From Allodiplogaster sudhausi (taxonomy: Eukaryota > Nematoda > Chromadorea > Rhabditida > Diplogasteridae): a DNA stretch of 64,000 nt. The notes beneath the pieces were generated by a model. The model had not been told where the DNA came from and ran no database searches. It was given only the letters and a program-made list of their open reading frames with translations. The stretch covers positions 803,501-867,500 of the forward strand of contig CALZFC010000043.1 of NCBI GenBank assembly GCA_945643635.1, in the 5' to 3' direction. The position numbers and the translations under genes are program-made. Below are positions 12,416 to 25,394 of this stretch, in pieces (positions within the stretch are counted from its first letter, which is position 1; each line of letters opens with the position of its first letter).

Positions 12416-15400
12416 ATGAGTTGCAGGATGTGCAAGAAGCTGAGCCAGTTGCTCCCTTCCACTGTTGCCTGGTTTCTTCTCATAGGATGCACTCTCAGCT
12501 TCTTCGTGTTCGTTACGCCTTCCCTCATGGAGATCTGGGGTATTTATGGGCTCATCGTCGTCCTCGTGGATGTTCTCCTCTTTCTTCTCGTCGTTTCCAA
12601 CTTGGTCATGGCTACCTGCCTTGACCCCGGTATTTTTCCAATCGGTATGATTTACTTTCAAATTCATTTACCTCCTTCTGCCGCACAGCGCTTTGCTCCA
12701 TTCATTTGTTGCGAAAGAAGCCCCTCTTCCACATTGTGCACTGTAGTGATCCAAGATGATCATTTCCTTGTGCGAATCAAAATAGGAGTCCTATAAATGC
12801 AGCACTTCCATTATTGGGAGTACGTAGCAACCTATCTCGGTCAGATTTTCGCAAGTATGGGACTAGTTCATTTTGAAACGGGCACTCTATCCCTCTCCTC
12901 CCATCTCACTGGTATAGCCTATCGTAGTCTCTACCCATAGAAATGGCCGGCTAATGTCGGTTGCAAGCGTCGATAGGCCGCACCAACGCGGGAATCTGTT
13001 GGTCCGGGTGGCCACAGTGCAGTCCCTTTAAATTTTTTTTGAAAATTGCGGGAACTTCAACTAATATTCGTGGCAGCGATTTTTTTGAAAATTTTTCCCA
13101 TAGTTAGCAAAAGTGAATGGATTTCCACTATTTCAATGTGCTGTGTGCCGTCTTTCTATCGCGTGCAACTTTTCTAGAGCGATAAAAGATGTGTAATTGG
13201 TGTGTAATAAAGTATATGCCATTCAGCAACAGCAACTGAAGAGCAGTGCGATAATGAGGATTTCCGGTGTCCTCTCTATAAGAATGTGACGATCAACGGA
13301 ATCAGTGTTCGGATGAAATGGTGTGTGACCTGCAAATTCTATCGTCCTCCACGCGCTTCGCACTGTTCAGTGTGCAACAGGTTTCCTTGCCTTCTCAGAT
13401 CAAGAAGAGCTTTCTAAGCAGAGCAACCTCCACATTTAGATGTATCGAGAACTTTGACCACCATTGCCCGTGGGTGCACAACTGCGTTGGCTGGCGCAAT
13501 TATCGCTATTTCTTCTTCTTCTTGGTCTTCCTCAGCATTCACATGATTTACGTCTGTACAGTCTGCATTGCCTTCGCTGCTTCAAATAAGTATGTCATTT
13601 GTGGTTTTCTATTTTGTTTTATTATTTAAAGATTTGGTCTAAAAAAATGAATGGTCTAAAATTCCTACGGAAAGAAGTGCAAAATGTGATCCTGTATGCA
13701 TTTTCAATTATGAATTACCTCTACTCGGCCTAGGGAACAGGGATGTATCCGACTACAAATTTTCATAACGGAGTTCGGAGAAAAAAAAAGTTTGAAATCG
13801 CAATTCCGATATACTCCTGCCAGGGAATAAAAGCCACTGTCGAGGATCCAGAATATTAGGGTGGGGCACAGAAACCATGGTGGGTTAGCTGTTTCTGTCC
13901 TTCCTCAAAAACATGGTGGGGTAGGGGTTTGGAATGGCCCAAAACCTGGGTTGGCTTGTCAAATTGACAGTACCCTTTCTTCCCTGATTCGACCACTGCT
14001 TTCGAACGGTATTCAGATCGTTTGTACTCTTCAGCTACCCCATGAAAACATTATCGTTCAAACTGGTGAGAAAGGGTTCTGTTGTTCGAAGGGATAACGT
14101 TCTGACGCGTGCGTTTCTGTGTTGCGTTGTGTTGATAATCCTGATTCTTCTGCTGTCGATCCCAGTGGTCGGCCTGGCTGGATTCCACATTGTTTTGGTT
14201 CTACGAGGAAGGAGCACCAATGAACAGGTCTCTTCTTCCTCTTCCCTACAGCCCTTCAATGCTCACATCCACTTAGGTGACGGGGAAGTTCCAATCCGGC
14301 TTTAACCCTTTCACCCGTGGCTGGGCTCGCAACATTGCCTACACCCTCTGCCACAGTCAAACCCCATCGTTAGTTCATTTCTTTTGTTTGGATATAAAAC
14401 GCCCATCATTTTTGCTTTTAAATATGGTTGGAAATGTAGCTGCTTTCTCTTAGATTTGAGACGTACGCAGCATCAGTAGCCAAGAGAGACGAAAAGAGTA
14501 AAGAGAAGGCTAAAAAGAAAGCGACGAAGAGACTTCTGGTTGACGAAACCAGTGTTCTCTACGTTGCGGACGATGCTTCTGGACGACCTGGTCATATCAA
14601 GGTTTCGTATGTCATTTATGGTTCAGAAATACAAGGGTCGTTGTCAAGGTTAAAAAAATATAGTTTATTTCAAAGACTCATTAGGATTTTGAGCCTCCCC
14701 AGAAATAAAACCCAGTTCGGGTTCTGACTTCCCAATTTCATTTTACTCTTACCCGCTTTACTTTCCGGTGACCAAAACCCTGCGCTACCCATTTTCCCAA
14801 GCAATTGACATTGTCATTTATTACTTAATCGTTGTTTCTAGTGGAAATTCTTGTTCACTTGGGGTTTGCAGACTTGCCTAATCCCAGTTGAAATATTTTA
14901 ATTCTGAAACAATGTTGCCATTACAAGATCGTAGTTTCTTTAAATAATAAAGTAATTTTGATCAATTAATTTAGCAGAAGATTGTACTTTGTTCAGCTGA
15001 AGCAACTCCGCCAAGTAGATTCGGACTCTCAGTCCGTGAACACTGCTGCGGCTGTCTCCCTCAGACGATCCATTGCAGAACCCGCCACTGCCAACGGCAG
15101 CACCTGCAATCTCTTCCAAGACAAATGTAAGCTGTCTTTACTTCCTCGTTGAAGTCGGTTATTGCTTCATCGCTTTTCAGCCTCTTCAAGTCGCCTACAG
15201 AGTCCACAAATGTCAGCGTACGAGGCGAGCGTGGCCGAGGCGATGGCAGAGGGACTGGGCGGAGGTGCCTCAGGGGATGGCGGAGGGATGACCCTTTCTC
15301 ATTCTTCTGAGAGAGTCGCTCTCCTGAATGGGGATCGCAGTCGTCCTCTTGCCTTCACCGATGCTCTACAAATTCACGAGCAGCTGAGCTCACCGGTTAA

Positions 15401-15416
15401 GATCGTCAACAGTTGA
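12416..15416 (+). CDS. DHHC palmitoyltransferase, ZDHHC5/8 type
   Basis: Membrane S-acyltransferase that attaches palmitate to cysteines of target proteins. Eight exons (12416-12644, 13227-13380, 13440-13589, 14035-14227, 14277-14368, 14454-14601, 14997-15126, 15181-15416) give 443 residues in consistent phase. Two N-terminal membrane segments are followed by DPGIFP, a cysteine-rich domain ([21 protein letters not shown]) with the catalytic DHHC at residues 134-137 ([20 protein letters not shown]), then two more membrane segments. The cytosolic motif [13 protein letters not shown] matches the TTxE region of ZDHHC5/8 (RGRTTNEQVTGKF), which is why I place it there rather than with ZDHHC9/14/18. 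The tail is much shorter than in vertebrate ZDHHC5/8. The start is the first in-frame ATG; no acceptor sits immediately before it. Confidence 0.9.
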
Positions 15417-16442
15417 TTTGCAATTTGCCTTTCAAGTTAGCTTATTTTTCTTCCCGTGTTGACTTCTTTTTTCGTTACTTCTTGTCTATGTTGTTGAGAA
15501 CTTCGGATGATATTATTATTTCATTTCATTTGGGAAGATGTATGTAATTCTCATCTCAGCCTCTCTCGTCGCTTTTTTCTGCCTCATTTATTGCTCTCAT
15601 GCGGGAATCCTATCATCATCGTGTTTTTACGCTTTATTTTTTATTCACGTAAATTATTTTTCGGAAGACAAGCTCAGATTTGGACCAAGTCCTACACTAC
15701 CACGATTTACTTTTCTGTTTCTCTCATTTTCTTATATCACTAACCTCTGATGTGGCAGTTCAGTTTTAGGGGCAATGGTAAATGCCACTGTGGGTGGAAT
15801 TGGCAATGTATCTCTTGTTTTGACCTTTTTTATCCACCAGAGAGATTTGCTGGCTGGACAACTTTTTCTCTCGTAAATGTTGTCTTTCTCTTGAGCATGG
15901 TCATAGTCTTTTTTTTTCGTAGATATTGATTTAGAAAAAATGAGCGGTTTGAATTCTACTTATATATTTGTTTGTAAATTTTGCATTGCATTTATTATTC
16001 CGTTTATTTATGGTTGAAAGAATTTTTCATAAACGATCAATGCGTAGAAATAGTTCTGCCATTTAACACAAATCCCCTTCATAATATACGAAAATGAGAT
16101 GAATATGTGCAATCGATTCTAAGAAAATTCTTTATAAGAAATAATTTTAATAAGCTCGCTGCGTGTGACATTTCTCGAACCGCAATAGCGTAAAAATAAC
16201 GCAATAACGGAAAAGGGAAGTAGCATTCTATTTTTAAGAGGGATAGCGTTGATTCCTAGGCGGGCGACAGGACTTTGATTATCTTTAGGAAGGCGGCGGA
16301 GTTGCAGCTTTCTCATTCTGGGGCATCGAGCCACGGCACAGAGGGAATCTCAATTATTCCGTGCACGTGGGGGGACTCGTGACGTGACTTCCACTGAATA
16401 GCTGCCATTCCCTAAACAGAGAGGATCGAGGCGGAGAACTAC

Positions 16443-16487
<45 letters not shown>

Positions 16488-16824
16488 TCTCTCTCTATGT
16501 CTCTTTATCTATCTCTCGTTCTCCCTATCTCATTCTTTCTCACTTGGTGGTCCTCTGAGTCTCTAGTCATTTCTCCACCCTTTGGCCCGTGAAATGAGAC
16601 CGCTTTGCACATGAGAATGGTTCCCGAATCTCTAATGTTTTTCTCTCATTCTATTATGCTATTTCTTCTCACGATAACTCATTGAAATCTGTAGATACGA
16701 TTACTACATTCACATTTCTCTTTCTGACTTTCCCGATCAGTTCTTTCCCTCCATTCTTTCCACTGCTTTCTTACTCATTTACTTTTACATGGTCATCTCA
16801 GTCCATCACTTTCCTCTCTCTTTT

Positions 16825-16865
<41 letters not shown>

Positions 16866-16886
16866 CCCTCTGTCCCCCTTCTCTCT

Positions 16887-16965
<79 letters not shown>

Positions 16966-17006
16966 CCCCCTCTCTCTCTCGTTCTCTCTCTGTCCTCCTT
17001 CTCTCT

Positions 17007-17042
<36 letters not shown>

Positions 17043-17082
17043 CTCTCTGTCTGCACTCTCTTATCTGTTTCTCTATCTCTTT

Positions 17083-17380
17083 CGCCAGTTTGACGCCGTC
17101 ATCAGGCAGGCCATCAGCCACACCTCAGCGACCTTGTATGCGTGGCGGTGCTTCTCTCCCATCGACTCGCTCTCTCTTTTTCTCTCCTTTCTCTCTCTCT
17201 CTCCTTCTCCCTCTCTCACCTTCTCCCTCTCTCCTTCCTTATCTCTGGCTCTCTTACTCTATTCTTAGATATCTTGGCAAAAATATTTCTTCTCCTTTAC
17301 CTGTTGAAGACTCACATGCGTTACCTTTGGAATTCCTTGCTTGATATTTTTGTCTACTAGTTTTATATACCTAGGAAATA

Positions 17381-17427
<47 letters not shown>

Positions 17428-17650
17428 CTCTCTACCTTACATGATGACTGTGAGAACGGGATGAAGAAGCAGAAAGCATTCTCCTAGGCCCTTTCGACCT
17501 TCCTCTCGGGCGGTGTCAATTGGATCCTCTCCAAACAGGAGCAGGGCCACTGCAACAGGAGCACTCTGAGTCGGCCTAGATGCCCACTAAGAGCAGAGCT
17601 TCTACCAGTTTGGCTCTCACTCAACTCCTTCTCTGTCTCTCACTTAACCA

Positions 17651-17686
<36 letters not shown>

Positions 17687-18615
17687 TCTCTCTTTCTCTC
17701 TCTATCCGTCACTTTACCTCCTCTCTCTCTTCCCTTTTGTACGTGTCTTTCTTTTTCTCCCCTTCATCCAATCAACGGGATCCCTGACTGACTCCTATCT
17801 GGCTTCACAATTTTCTCATGTGCTATCGTCGTACTTTGATGACATAATTTTTTCTAAACCATGCATCATCTACACTCGTTTATGTTGCCTTTCTGCATAT
17901 CTATGCTAACTATAAGCCGCACTCAATTTCATGATATTTGAAATAAGACTGAAATAGTGTTGAGACCATTAACGAGATATCAAAGGCTGAGTGGGAAAGG
18001 AAGTGAAAGGGATTGAGATGGAAGAGTGGAGGAGATCATTGATGAGTCGCTGCTGTACTGGCATCTCTTCTGCCATTTCTGCCCTCCGGCAATCTGAAGG
18101 GGCAGGGACGTGGCCCTTTCTGTTTGGACTGCGTCTGCCAATCCACGCATGTCCTTCCTCTCAAAGGAATCCGTTCGGGTGCCACCACCTATAGTCTCTC
18201 TTCAACATTCTCTCTCTCATACTCTCTCTCTCTCTCTGTCTGTCTCTCTCTCTCTCTCTTACTCTTTCTCTTTCACTCTTTATTTTTTTCTCTTTCATAC
18301 TCTTCTCTTTCTCTTTCTCTTTCTCTTCTCTTTTTCTTTCTCTTTTTCTCTCTCTTTCTCTTTTCTCTCTCTTTCTCTTTTTCTTTCTACTTCTCTTTCT
18401 TTTTCTCTTTCACTTTTTCTTTTCTCTCTCTCTCTCTCTCTCTCTCTATTTCTCTCTTCTCTCTGTCTGTCTTTCTCTCTCTTTCTCTCTCTATCTTTTT
18501 CTTTCCATGTCTTCATTTGCATCGTTGCTCTTTACTTGCGTTCTCACCGCCAGTCCTCATTGTATGCACCCTTGGTGTACTCATCTCCGCAGTACTTATT
18601 GCATTCGTTCCGTAG
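17083..18615 (+). other. Possible exons of an unidentified gene
   Basis: Four islands follow pyrimidine-tract-plus-CAG acceptors on the plus strand: about 17086 (FDAVIRQAISHTSATLYAW), about 17490 (STFLSGGVNWILSKQE), about 18100 (DVALSVWTASANPRMSFLSK), and 18554-18615 ending in a hydrophobic segment (LIVCTLGVLISAVLIAF) and a stop. They could be exons of one protein with a C-terminal membrane anchor. I cannot name the family, and the joins are not proven. Confidence 0.25.
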
Positions 18616-19013
18616 AGATTCGTAATCCCAGTCGCTGCTTGTTCCATCTCGCGTATCATCAAGTGTCCACTTCATTTTCTATATCGTCTTCTATTTCATC
18701 GGCCCGATATAAACAACTCAATTCAGGAAAAAAAACTACTTTATTCATGTTTCGTTTAGGAGAAATGCTTATTGTACAATGTAGAGGTTGTCATTCCTGC
18801 ATGTGATACCTGCTGATATCTGCTCGTATAATTCGATTCAATACGCTTTGAAATATCAACTTTTAGTAGACGGGGTTTTCTTTTTCACTTTCTTGCAGAA
18901 ACCTGGAGATTCTGGAATGCGCTGATCTTGGAAGAGAGAATAGTAAATTCAGTATCTTTGCCAAATAGTTAAACGAAGCGAAATAAGCGGGAGAGTGAGA
19001 CAGTGAAATAAAG

Positions 19014-19128
19014 AGTAAGAGAAAGGAGATCATAAGAGAGAAAGTATAGAGAGAAAGAAGATCATAAGAGAGAAAGTATAGAGAGAATGGAGATCATAAG
19101 AGAGAAAATAAAGAGAGAAAGGAGACGA
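19014..19128. repeat. Purine-rich tandem repeat, about 34-nt unit
   Basis: About three copies of a unit containing gatcataagagagaaagtat occur just upstream of the GPCR first exon. Confidence 0.75.
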
Positions 19129-19161
19129 AAAGAAAGATAGGGAAGAGAATTGTAAATCCAG

Positions 19162-19993
19162 ATGTCGGCTGCTGAGCACTGTCTGAATGAAGAGCAAATG
19201 CGACTGTCCGTCTCCGACTTCGAGAGCTTCACGAATGGGAAGGTCAGCTTCATCTACCGTATGATGCTCGGCTCTTTGAATTCATTGCTTCAGTTGTTGA
19301 AAAGCCCCTTTGATAATCAGTGTGATGAGCAGATGGTTGAGTTCAATTGATTACTCTATTAGTACCCCCCTTCTATTAGAACAGACTACTCTTCTAATTG
19401 TACCCCCCCCCCTTGAAAATGCCATTAAAAAAACAGTACCCCCTCCTCTGTATTAGAACCCCCCCCCCCACCTCCCTCCTTACTTGTCTAATACCTCTTG
19501 AGGTGTATGTACATATCTCGAATGGAGTCTGGAGGCATGGGATACACTTCACAATGAACTAATGGCAAATTCATTCAAAATCTGTGGTAAAACGGATATT
19601 CCAGTGATGAATCCATTGAATTCGATCAATGATTAGTATGTCTTTTTTGAGAATAGTATGTTGTTATCAAACTTTTAGTCGATCACATAGAGAAATAATA
19701 TCCCTTCCTCTAATATATGTAACCCCCTCTAATTGTGCCCCCTCGCAGGGGTATTGAAAAATGGCACTCCCCGGGGGTGCTAATAGGGAAAATATGGTAA
19801 ATGATGCTTTTATTACACATCGAAGTCTATGAAATCGCGAAGAACCATTTCCCTGTCCTCTTAATGATTCTTTGCTTAGATTGTCCCTCTTCTCATTGTC
19901 ACTGGAATCTCTGGCAACATCATCAACCTGAGTGTTCTCCTCGACGGCAGCATGAGAACACGGTCAGGCATATTTTCATATTATTTGGTCTCT

Positions 19994-20030
<37 letters not shown>

Positions 20031-20591
20031 CTCTCTTTCTCTCTCTCTCTGTCACTTTCTCCCTCTCCCTGTCTTTAAACGCTTTTCTCTCTCTTCTCCT
20101 TCGCTCTCTCTAACTCTCTCACTTCAGCTCGAACACTCTCTTGGCCTGGTTGGCCATGACTGACATCTTCTTCTTGCTGTGCATGATTCCGCATTCCTTG
20201 GCCACGTACTCAACCTTCGCCTCTTCCTTTTCCTTCCGTGTTGTTTACTTGTCGTACAAGCTCAATTTACTCGGAATGCTCAACTGGGCTTCGGTCTCAG
20301 CAATCTGGTCAGTTTCCACTTTAGTTGAATGAATCATCCGAGATTGGAAAGAGAGAGTATGGAATAGGCTGGTGTTACTTGTGTGCCTGGAGCGTCTGCT
20401 TGCGATTCGCTGGCCATTGGTGGCTCGCTCTCGTCCCCGTCTCTCTCTGAGTTGCTTACTGCCTGGCATCTTCACTCCTACTGGCCTCCTAACTGCCTAC
20501 AACCACTTCTCATACCACTGTGCCATCAAGTACTTCTGCAACGGCACTCAACCGCATTCTGTTTGCCTCCATCAGGACTCCGAAGTGTTCG

Positions 20592-20636
<45 letters not shown>

Positions 20637-20878
20637 GTCTCTCTCTGTCTCTCTCTCTATCTCTGGCTACTTCGTTGTCTCTTTTTTTTGTCCTCTCTAT
20701 CCTTCCCTTTGTAGATGGTTCAAGAATCAGTCGAATCCAAACGGGGAAGTCTTCCGTCTCATCGCCCGCTGGAACCCTCTTCTTCACGCCCTCGTCGGTG
20801 TTCTTCTTCCTATTCTGCTCGTTGCTGCTTCCAATGTCGCACTCATTCTCACAATTCGACAAAGGTCAGAAAGAGAGT

Positions 20879-20945
<67 letters not shown>

Positions 20946-21654
20946 AGATTGTGAGATACAGTCAGAGTGAAAAAAAATATATGTGAGAGAGGAAAAGAGG
21001 GAGAGGGAGAGAAAAGAGAGATAGAAGGAGCGAGAGAAAACGAGAGAAATTGTTGAACAAAAAAGTGAAATGGAAGGCGTCTGAAAAGGAAAATAGTGGT
21101 GCGCGTGAGTAAAACGGAAAAGAATGAAGGGGAGTCTTGAGAGTTAGAAACCTGATCTGTCAGCCAGTCAGCCTTGGGCACTCCGACCCTCTGCACCACT
21201 TCACAACTCCCTCTGTCTTTCTCTGCAACACTTCCCATCTCTCTCTCTCACTCTTTCTCTGCATCTCTTCACTCTCTTCCCTCTCTACCCTCCTCCATAT
21301 CTCTTATCGCTTTTCCTTCATAATCATATTTACCAAGTGCATATGCCAGAAAGCGAGAGAGCCATTATTATTCTCAGTTCTTACCATTAACACTTTTCTG
21401 CCCGACCGAGGTCCTGCATAAAAAAGAATTGAGGTGGGAAAGGGGGGGGGGAGGTGGGAAACAATAACAGAAGATGTAGAAAGTGAGGAGAAGGGAAAGA
21501 AGGGAGCATAAAAGAGGACGAGACTTTCCTTCTCCACAACAGACAGGAAATCGTGTCGTCGAGCAGCGACGGACTGGCTTCTGCTCAGAGGGTGGAGCAG
21601 AAGGTCACTCTCACTGTTACTGCTATTGTCACTTCCTTCTCTATAACACAGGTT

Positions 21655-21685
<31 letters not shown>

Positions 21686-21722
21686 TAGGGACGTGAAGAT
21701 AGAGACGGAAAGAGAGAGGGAG

Positions 21723-21762
<40 letters not shown>

Positions 21763-21932
21763 GGGAGCATTCCTTGAAGGGACCATCTGCGGTTGTCTTC
21801 GTCATTGCAGCCTTCTGGCCACATGTTGTCACGGCTGTTGTGGTTTGTTCATTCATTCTCTTCCCTCTCTCTCCATCTCATTCTATCTCTCTCTCTCTCT
21901 ATTTCTCCCGCTATCTCCCTTCTTTCTCTCTC

Positions 21933-21963
<31 letters not shown>

Positions 21964-22098
21964 TTCTCTTTCTCTTTCTCTCTGTCTCTCGTTTTCTCCT
22001 CCTTCCTCTCTTCCTTCTCATTATCTTGCTACCTCTCTTTTCCGCCACTCTCTTTCTGCCTCTCTCTCTTTCTGTCGCTGTCTCTCTCTGTCTTTCTG

Positions 22099-22129
<31 letters not shown>

Positions 22130-22200
22130 GTCTCTCTGTCTCTCTGTCTCTCTGTCTCTCTGTCTCTCTGTCTTTCTCTCTCTATCTCTCTCTCTCTCTG

Positions 22201-22255
<55 letters not shown>

Positions 22256-23606
22256 CTCTTCCTTCCTCTCTTCCTTCTCTCTATCTCTCTGTCTCTCTAT
22301 TTCTCTATATCTCTCTTCCTGCTATCTGTTTCTATCTCTCTGTGTCTCTCACTGTCTCTTTCCACATCTCTTCCTTCTCTCTATCTCTTATATCTCTATA
22401 TCTCTCTTCCTCCTCTCTCTCTATCTCTCTTTCTTTCACTGTCTCCTCCTACATCTCTTCCTCCTCTCTATCTTTCTATATCTCTCGTCCCCCTCTTCCT
22501 CCTCCTCCCCTCTCTCTCTCCCCCCCCCCTCTCTCTCTCTCCCTTTCTGTTTGGGCTTGCAGCTTAAAGAAGTCCGATTTCCTTCTGTATGTACATATTT
22601 TCGTAGTTATTTAGTACATGTAGTGCGATATACAATTATCTGGTTTATGACTAGTTTTATCTACATACACATGTACTATGAAATGTGATAGTAACAAGAA
22701 GAAAGAGAGGGTAAGTAGTAGACGCTCGCTTCTTGTCGGTAGATAGGCTAGATATCCTTCTCAGGTCTGTGGCTTCTGTCTTCTCTAGCGCTGCCGGCTA
22801 ATTATAAACTCCCCGCAGGGCAAAGTACAGATTGTTCAATACACTCCCCCCCAAGCCTAATAATAATATCAGTGAATCTTCTAGAACAGGTATGACTCAT
22901 CAAAACTATAGAATGAAACATAACGAATATTCCATAACGGTGTATGACCCATATCTCTTATGACTTCCAGAGAAATCAAGAGAAACGAATGGGATAGATA
23001 TCAATCTGAGATAAGGATTCAGGGAGCTTCTGCCAGCCCGGAATGTTTCAGCTACAGTCGAAAGAAGAATTTTATTTCTTTGACACGATAGTAAAAGAAA
23101 AATCAGCCGAGACACTTATTCTCTCTCTTTCTCGCTCGCTGCTCATATCTCTCTCCCTTCTCTTTATCTCTCTCCCACCCCCTCTCTCTCTGTCTTTCGC
23201 TGTCTCTCCTTCCACATCTATTCCTTCCCGCCATCTTTCTATATTTCTTCCTCTCCCCCCCCTCTCTCTCTTCCCTCTCTCTCCCTCTCTCTCTTAGTTA
23301 TCGTTGTCAACGTGTCTGGTAGTGCTTGGGAAGACACTAAACTTCGTGTTGTTCTGCATGTCATCTGGCAGCTTCCGTGTGCGTCTCCTTCAGAAGACTC
23401 GCCTTCTCCGCCGCCAAACCACCAGGTCGGTTGTGGCGTGGCCAGACAGCCAGCAGAAGTCTCCTCTCGTTCTTCCCAGGAAACTCACTGTTCTGACTAT
23501 GGGCGATTCGAGTGTGACTGAGACTCAGCTCATGCTTTCCGAGAAGAGAAGCAACGGCAGTGCTGCAGGGTCTGCTGCACACAGGCATGTCGATGCCATG
23601 CTCTAG
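19162..23606 (+). CDS. Rhodopsin-class GPCR, FMRFamide-receptor-like
   Basis: Seven-membrane-helix receptor, probably for a neuropeptide. Exons 19162-19242, 19880-19962, 20128-20307, 20368-20590, 20725-20864, 21567-21651, 21768-21842 and 23298-23606 give 391 residues in consistent phase. TM1 contains GNIINLSVLL. TM2 has SNTLLAWLAMTDIFFLL, with the conserved Asp. The end of TM3 reads VCLERLLAIRWPL, with ER in place of DRY. TM5 is HALVGVLLPILLVAASNVAL. TM6 lies in the 21567 and 21768 exons, TM7 in LNFVLFCMSSGSFR, and a Ser/Thr-rich tail follows. The spacing resembles invertebrate FMRFamide-receptor-related receptors; the ligand is unknown. An acceptor (aaatccag) directly precedes the ATG. The 5' edge of the fifth exon is uncertain (20715 or 20725); only the latter keeps phase. 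The 21843-23297 intron is largely (CT)n. Confidence 0.85.
20868..21050. repeat. (GA)n tract in GPCR intron
   Basis: Purine microsatellite directly after the donor of the TM5 exon. Confidence 0.9.
21866..22548. repeat. Long pyrimidine tract in GPCR intron
   Basis: Nearly 700 nt of (CT)n with tctctctg and cttcctc sub-repeats lie inside the intron between the TM6/TM7 exons. Confidence 0.95.
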
Positions 23607-23619
23607 CTTTCGCTTCTAT

Positions 23620-23868
23620 CTCTCTTTCTCTCTCTCAGTCCACATTCTCTTTCTCTCTTTCTCTCTCTCAGTCCACATTCTCTTTCTCTCTTTCTCTTTC
23701 TCAGTCCACATTCTCTTTCTCTCTTTCTCTCTCTCTCTCGATCCATCTTCTCTTTCTCTCTTTTTCTCTTTCTTTCTTTCTCTCGGTCCACCTTCTCTTT
23801 CTCCATTTCTCTATTTCTCTCGCTCCATCTTCTCTTTCTCTCTTTCTCTCTTTCTCTCCTTATCACTA
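23620..23868. repeat. Pyrimidine tandem repeat with agtccacattc units
   Basis: Several copies of a unit of about 32-40 nt, ctctctcagtccacattctc plus ctttctctctt, occur just after the GPCR stop codon. Confidence 0.8.
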
Positions 23869-24343
23869 CATCTCTTACATACAACATTCCGAAATACTTT
23901 GCCATCTGTCTATGCGAGTTGTTGATTAACGCAGTCCATGTACAGTCCCGCTCAACATTGTTGGGTCCGGTATTAATAGTATTAATCGTATTAATATAAA
24001 TAATACAAACTGGAATAGCGCGCTTAATACGCATTTTCGTGCCATTTCGCATAGGAGTTTACCTATTTCGACCATGGAGATTACGGCTGTGAAGACTGTT
24101 TTCAAAAATATGATGAAATGGCTGAGATCTTATAAAATTGCATTTAATTTGGCCGTGTATGGGTTCCAAACGGGCTGGCTTCAACTCCTGGACTACAAAG
24201 TGCAAAATACCGTGAAATTTTCAGAGCACTTCTTATTTTTTTTTGAGTTTCTTGTTTTATTTCGTTTGAGTTTCTCATTTTGTTTATGTATAAACGACGA
24301 AAAAAAAAAAAAATTTCGTGTTTGTAAAATTCTGTTCTCAAAA

Positions 24344-24402
24344 GTCTATCGAACCGAGACCTCGAGATTTGCCGGTCAAAGGCTTACCAATACTCTACAG
24401 AC
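24344..24402 (-). other. tRNA-like module in left foldback arm
   Basis: Read on the minus strand it has an A-box-like TAGAGTATTGGTAAG and a B-box-like GGTTCGATAGA, then a 13-T run about 30 nt further on that could terminate Pol III. The B box departs from consensus at its last two bases. It resembles the head of a tRNA-derived SINE, not a functional tRNA. Confidence 0.5.
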
Positions 24403-24498
24403 GGGACGAAGTGATCAGATGATACCTTTCTTTGGACAGCGTCGATTGCCTCACAAAGGAAATGTCGATTCTGAACACGTTCGCTCATACTTTAGTGG

Positions 24499-24549
<51 letters not shown>

Positions 24550-24930
24550 GGAATGCGAGAGAACGAGAAAGAAGGAGAGAGGGAGAAAGAGAAAGAGAGA
24601 CCGGTGGAGCGAGAAATAGAGAGCGCGAGAGAGAGAAAGAGATAGAGAGAGGGCGAGAGAGAGTGGTGAAAGAAAGTGCAGGTGCTGTTAGCTGACAATG
24701 AGAAAAAAATCGTTTGTCTAACGACATACCGTAGCTTCAGCCTTGAAACGGTGACGCAGAGTAGATGTAGTCGACGCTGCACCTTCTTTCGCCTCTCTCT
24801 CTCTCTCTCGCTCTCTCTCTCTATCTCTGTTTCACACTAAAGTAGGAAGTAGAGAGTGTTCAGAATCGACGTTTCCTTTGCGAGCAATCGACGCTGTCCA
24901 ATGAAAGGTATCATCTGACCTCTTTGTACC

Positions 24931-24988
24931 GTCTGTAGAGTATTGGTAAGTCTTTGACCGGCAATCTCGAGGTCTCGGTTCGATGCCC
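24931..24988 (+). other. tRNA-like module in right foldback arm
   Basis: Inverted copy of the left-arm module, here with a consensus B box (GGTTCGATGCC) and T runs downstream from 25018. Confidence 0.55.
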
Positions 24989-25394
24989 TTTTGAGAACAG
25001 AATTTTACAAACACGAATTTTTTTTGTTGTTTTTTTCGTCGTTTATACATAAACAAAATGAGAAACTCAAACGAAATAAAACAAGAAACTCAAAAAAAAT
25101 AAGAAGTGCTCTGAAAATTTCACGTTATTTTGCACTTTGTAGTCCAGGAGTTGAAGCCAGCCCGTTTGGAACACAAACACGGCCAAATTAAATGCAATAT
25201 TATGAGATCTCAGCCATTTCAGCATATTTTTGAAAACGGTTTTCACAGTCGTATTCTCCATGGTCGAAATTATTAAACTCCTAAGCGAAATGGCACGAAA
25301 ATGCGTATTCAGCGCGCTATTCCAGTTTGTATTATTTATATTAATACTATTAATACTATTAATACCGGACCCAACAATGTTGAGCGGGACTGTA

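Larger units (their letters stand above)
15417..19161. other. Spacer with long (CT)n tracts between ZDHHC and GPCR
   Basis: Pure (CT)n runs lie at 16447-16482, 16823-17050, 17384-17421, 17650-17705 and 18205-18500. A few non-repetitive islands (16100-16440, 17083-17155, 17430-17580, 17990-18195, 18500-18615) could be exons; see the separate entry. The rest is unremarkable AT-rich sequence. Confidence 0.6.
23943..25392. mobile_element. Foldback/MITE-like element with long terminal inverted repeats and TA duplication
   Basis: The termini are CAGTCCCGCTCAACATTG and its reverse complement, each flanked by TA (23941-23942 and 25393-25394). This is the target duplication typical of Tc1/mariner/pogo elements, whose ends often start CAG. 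The inverted arms (about 23943-24498 and 24836-25392) match closely throughout. The 340-nt centre is (GA)n plus (CT)n and unique sequence. No transposase is visible, so the element is non-autonomous. Both arms contain a tRNA-like module. The length of the arms relative to the loop is unusual for a simple MITE. Confidence 0.85.

Noticed and set aside
21693..22688. 331-codon Ser/Leu open frame
   Set aside because: Translation of a (CT)n tract inside a GPCR intron.
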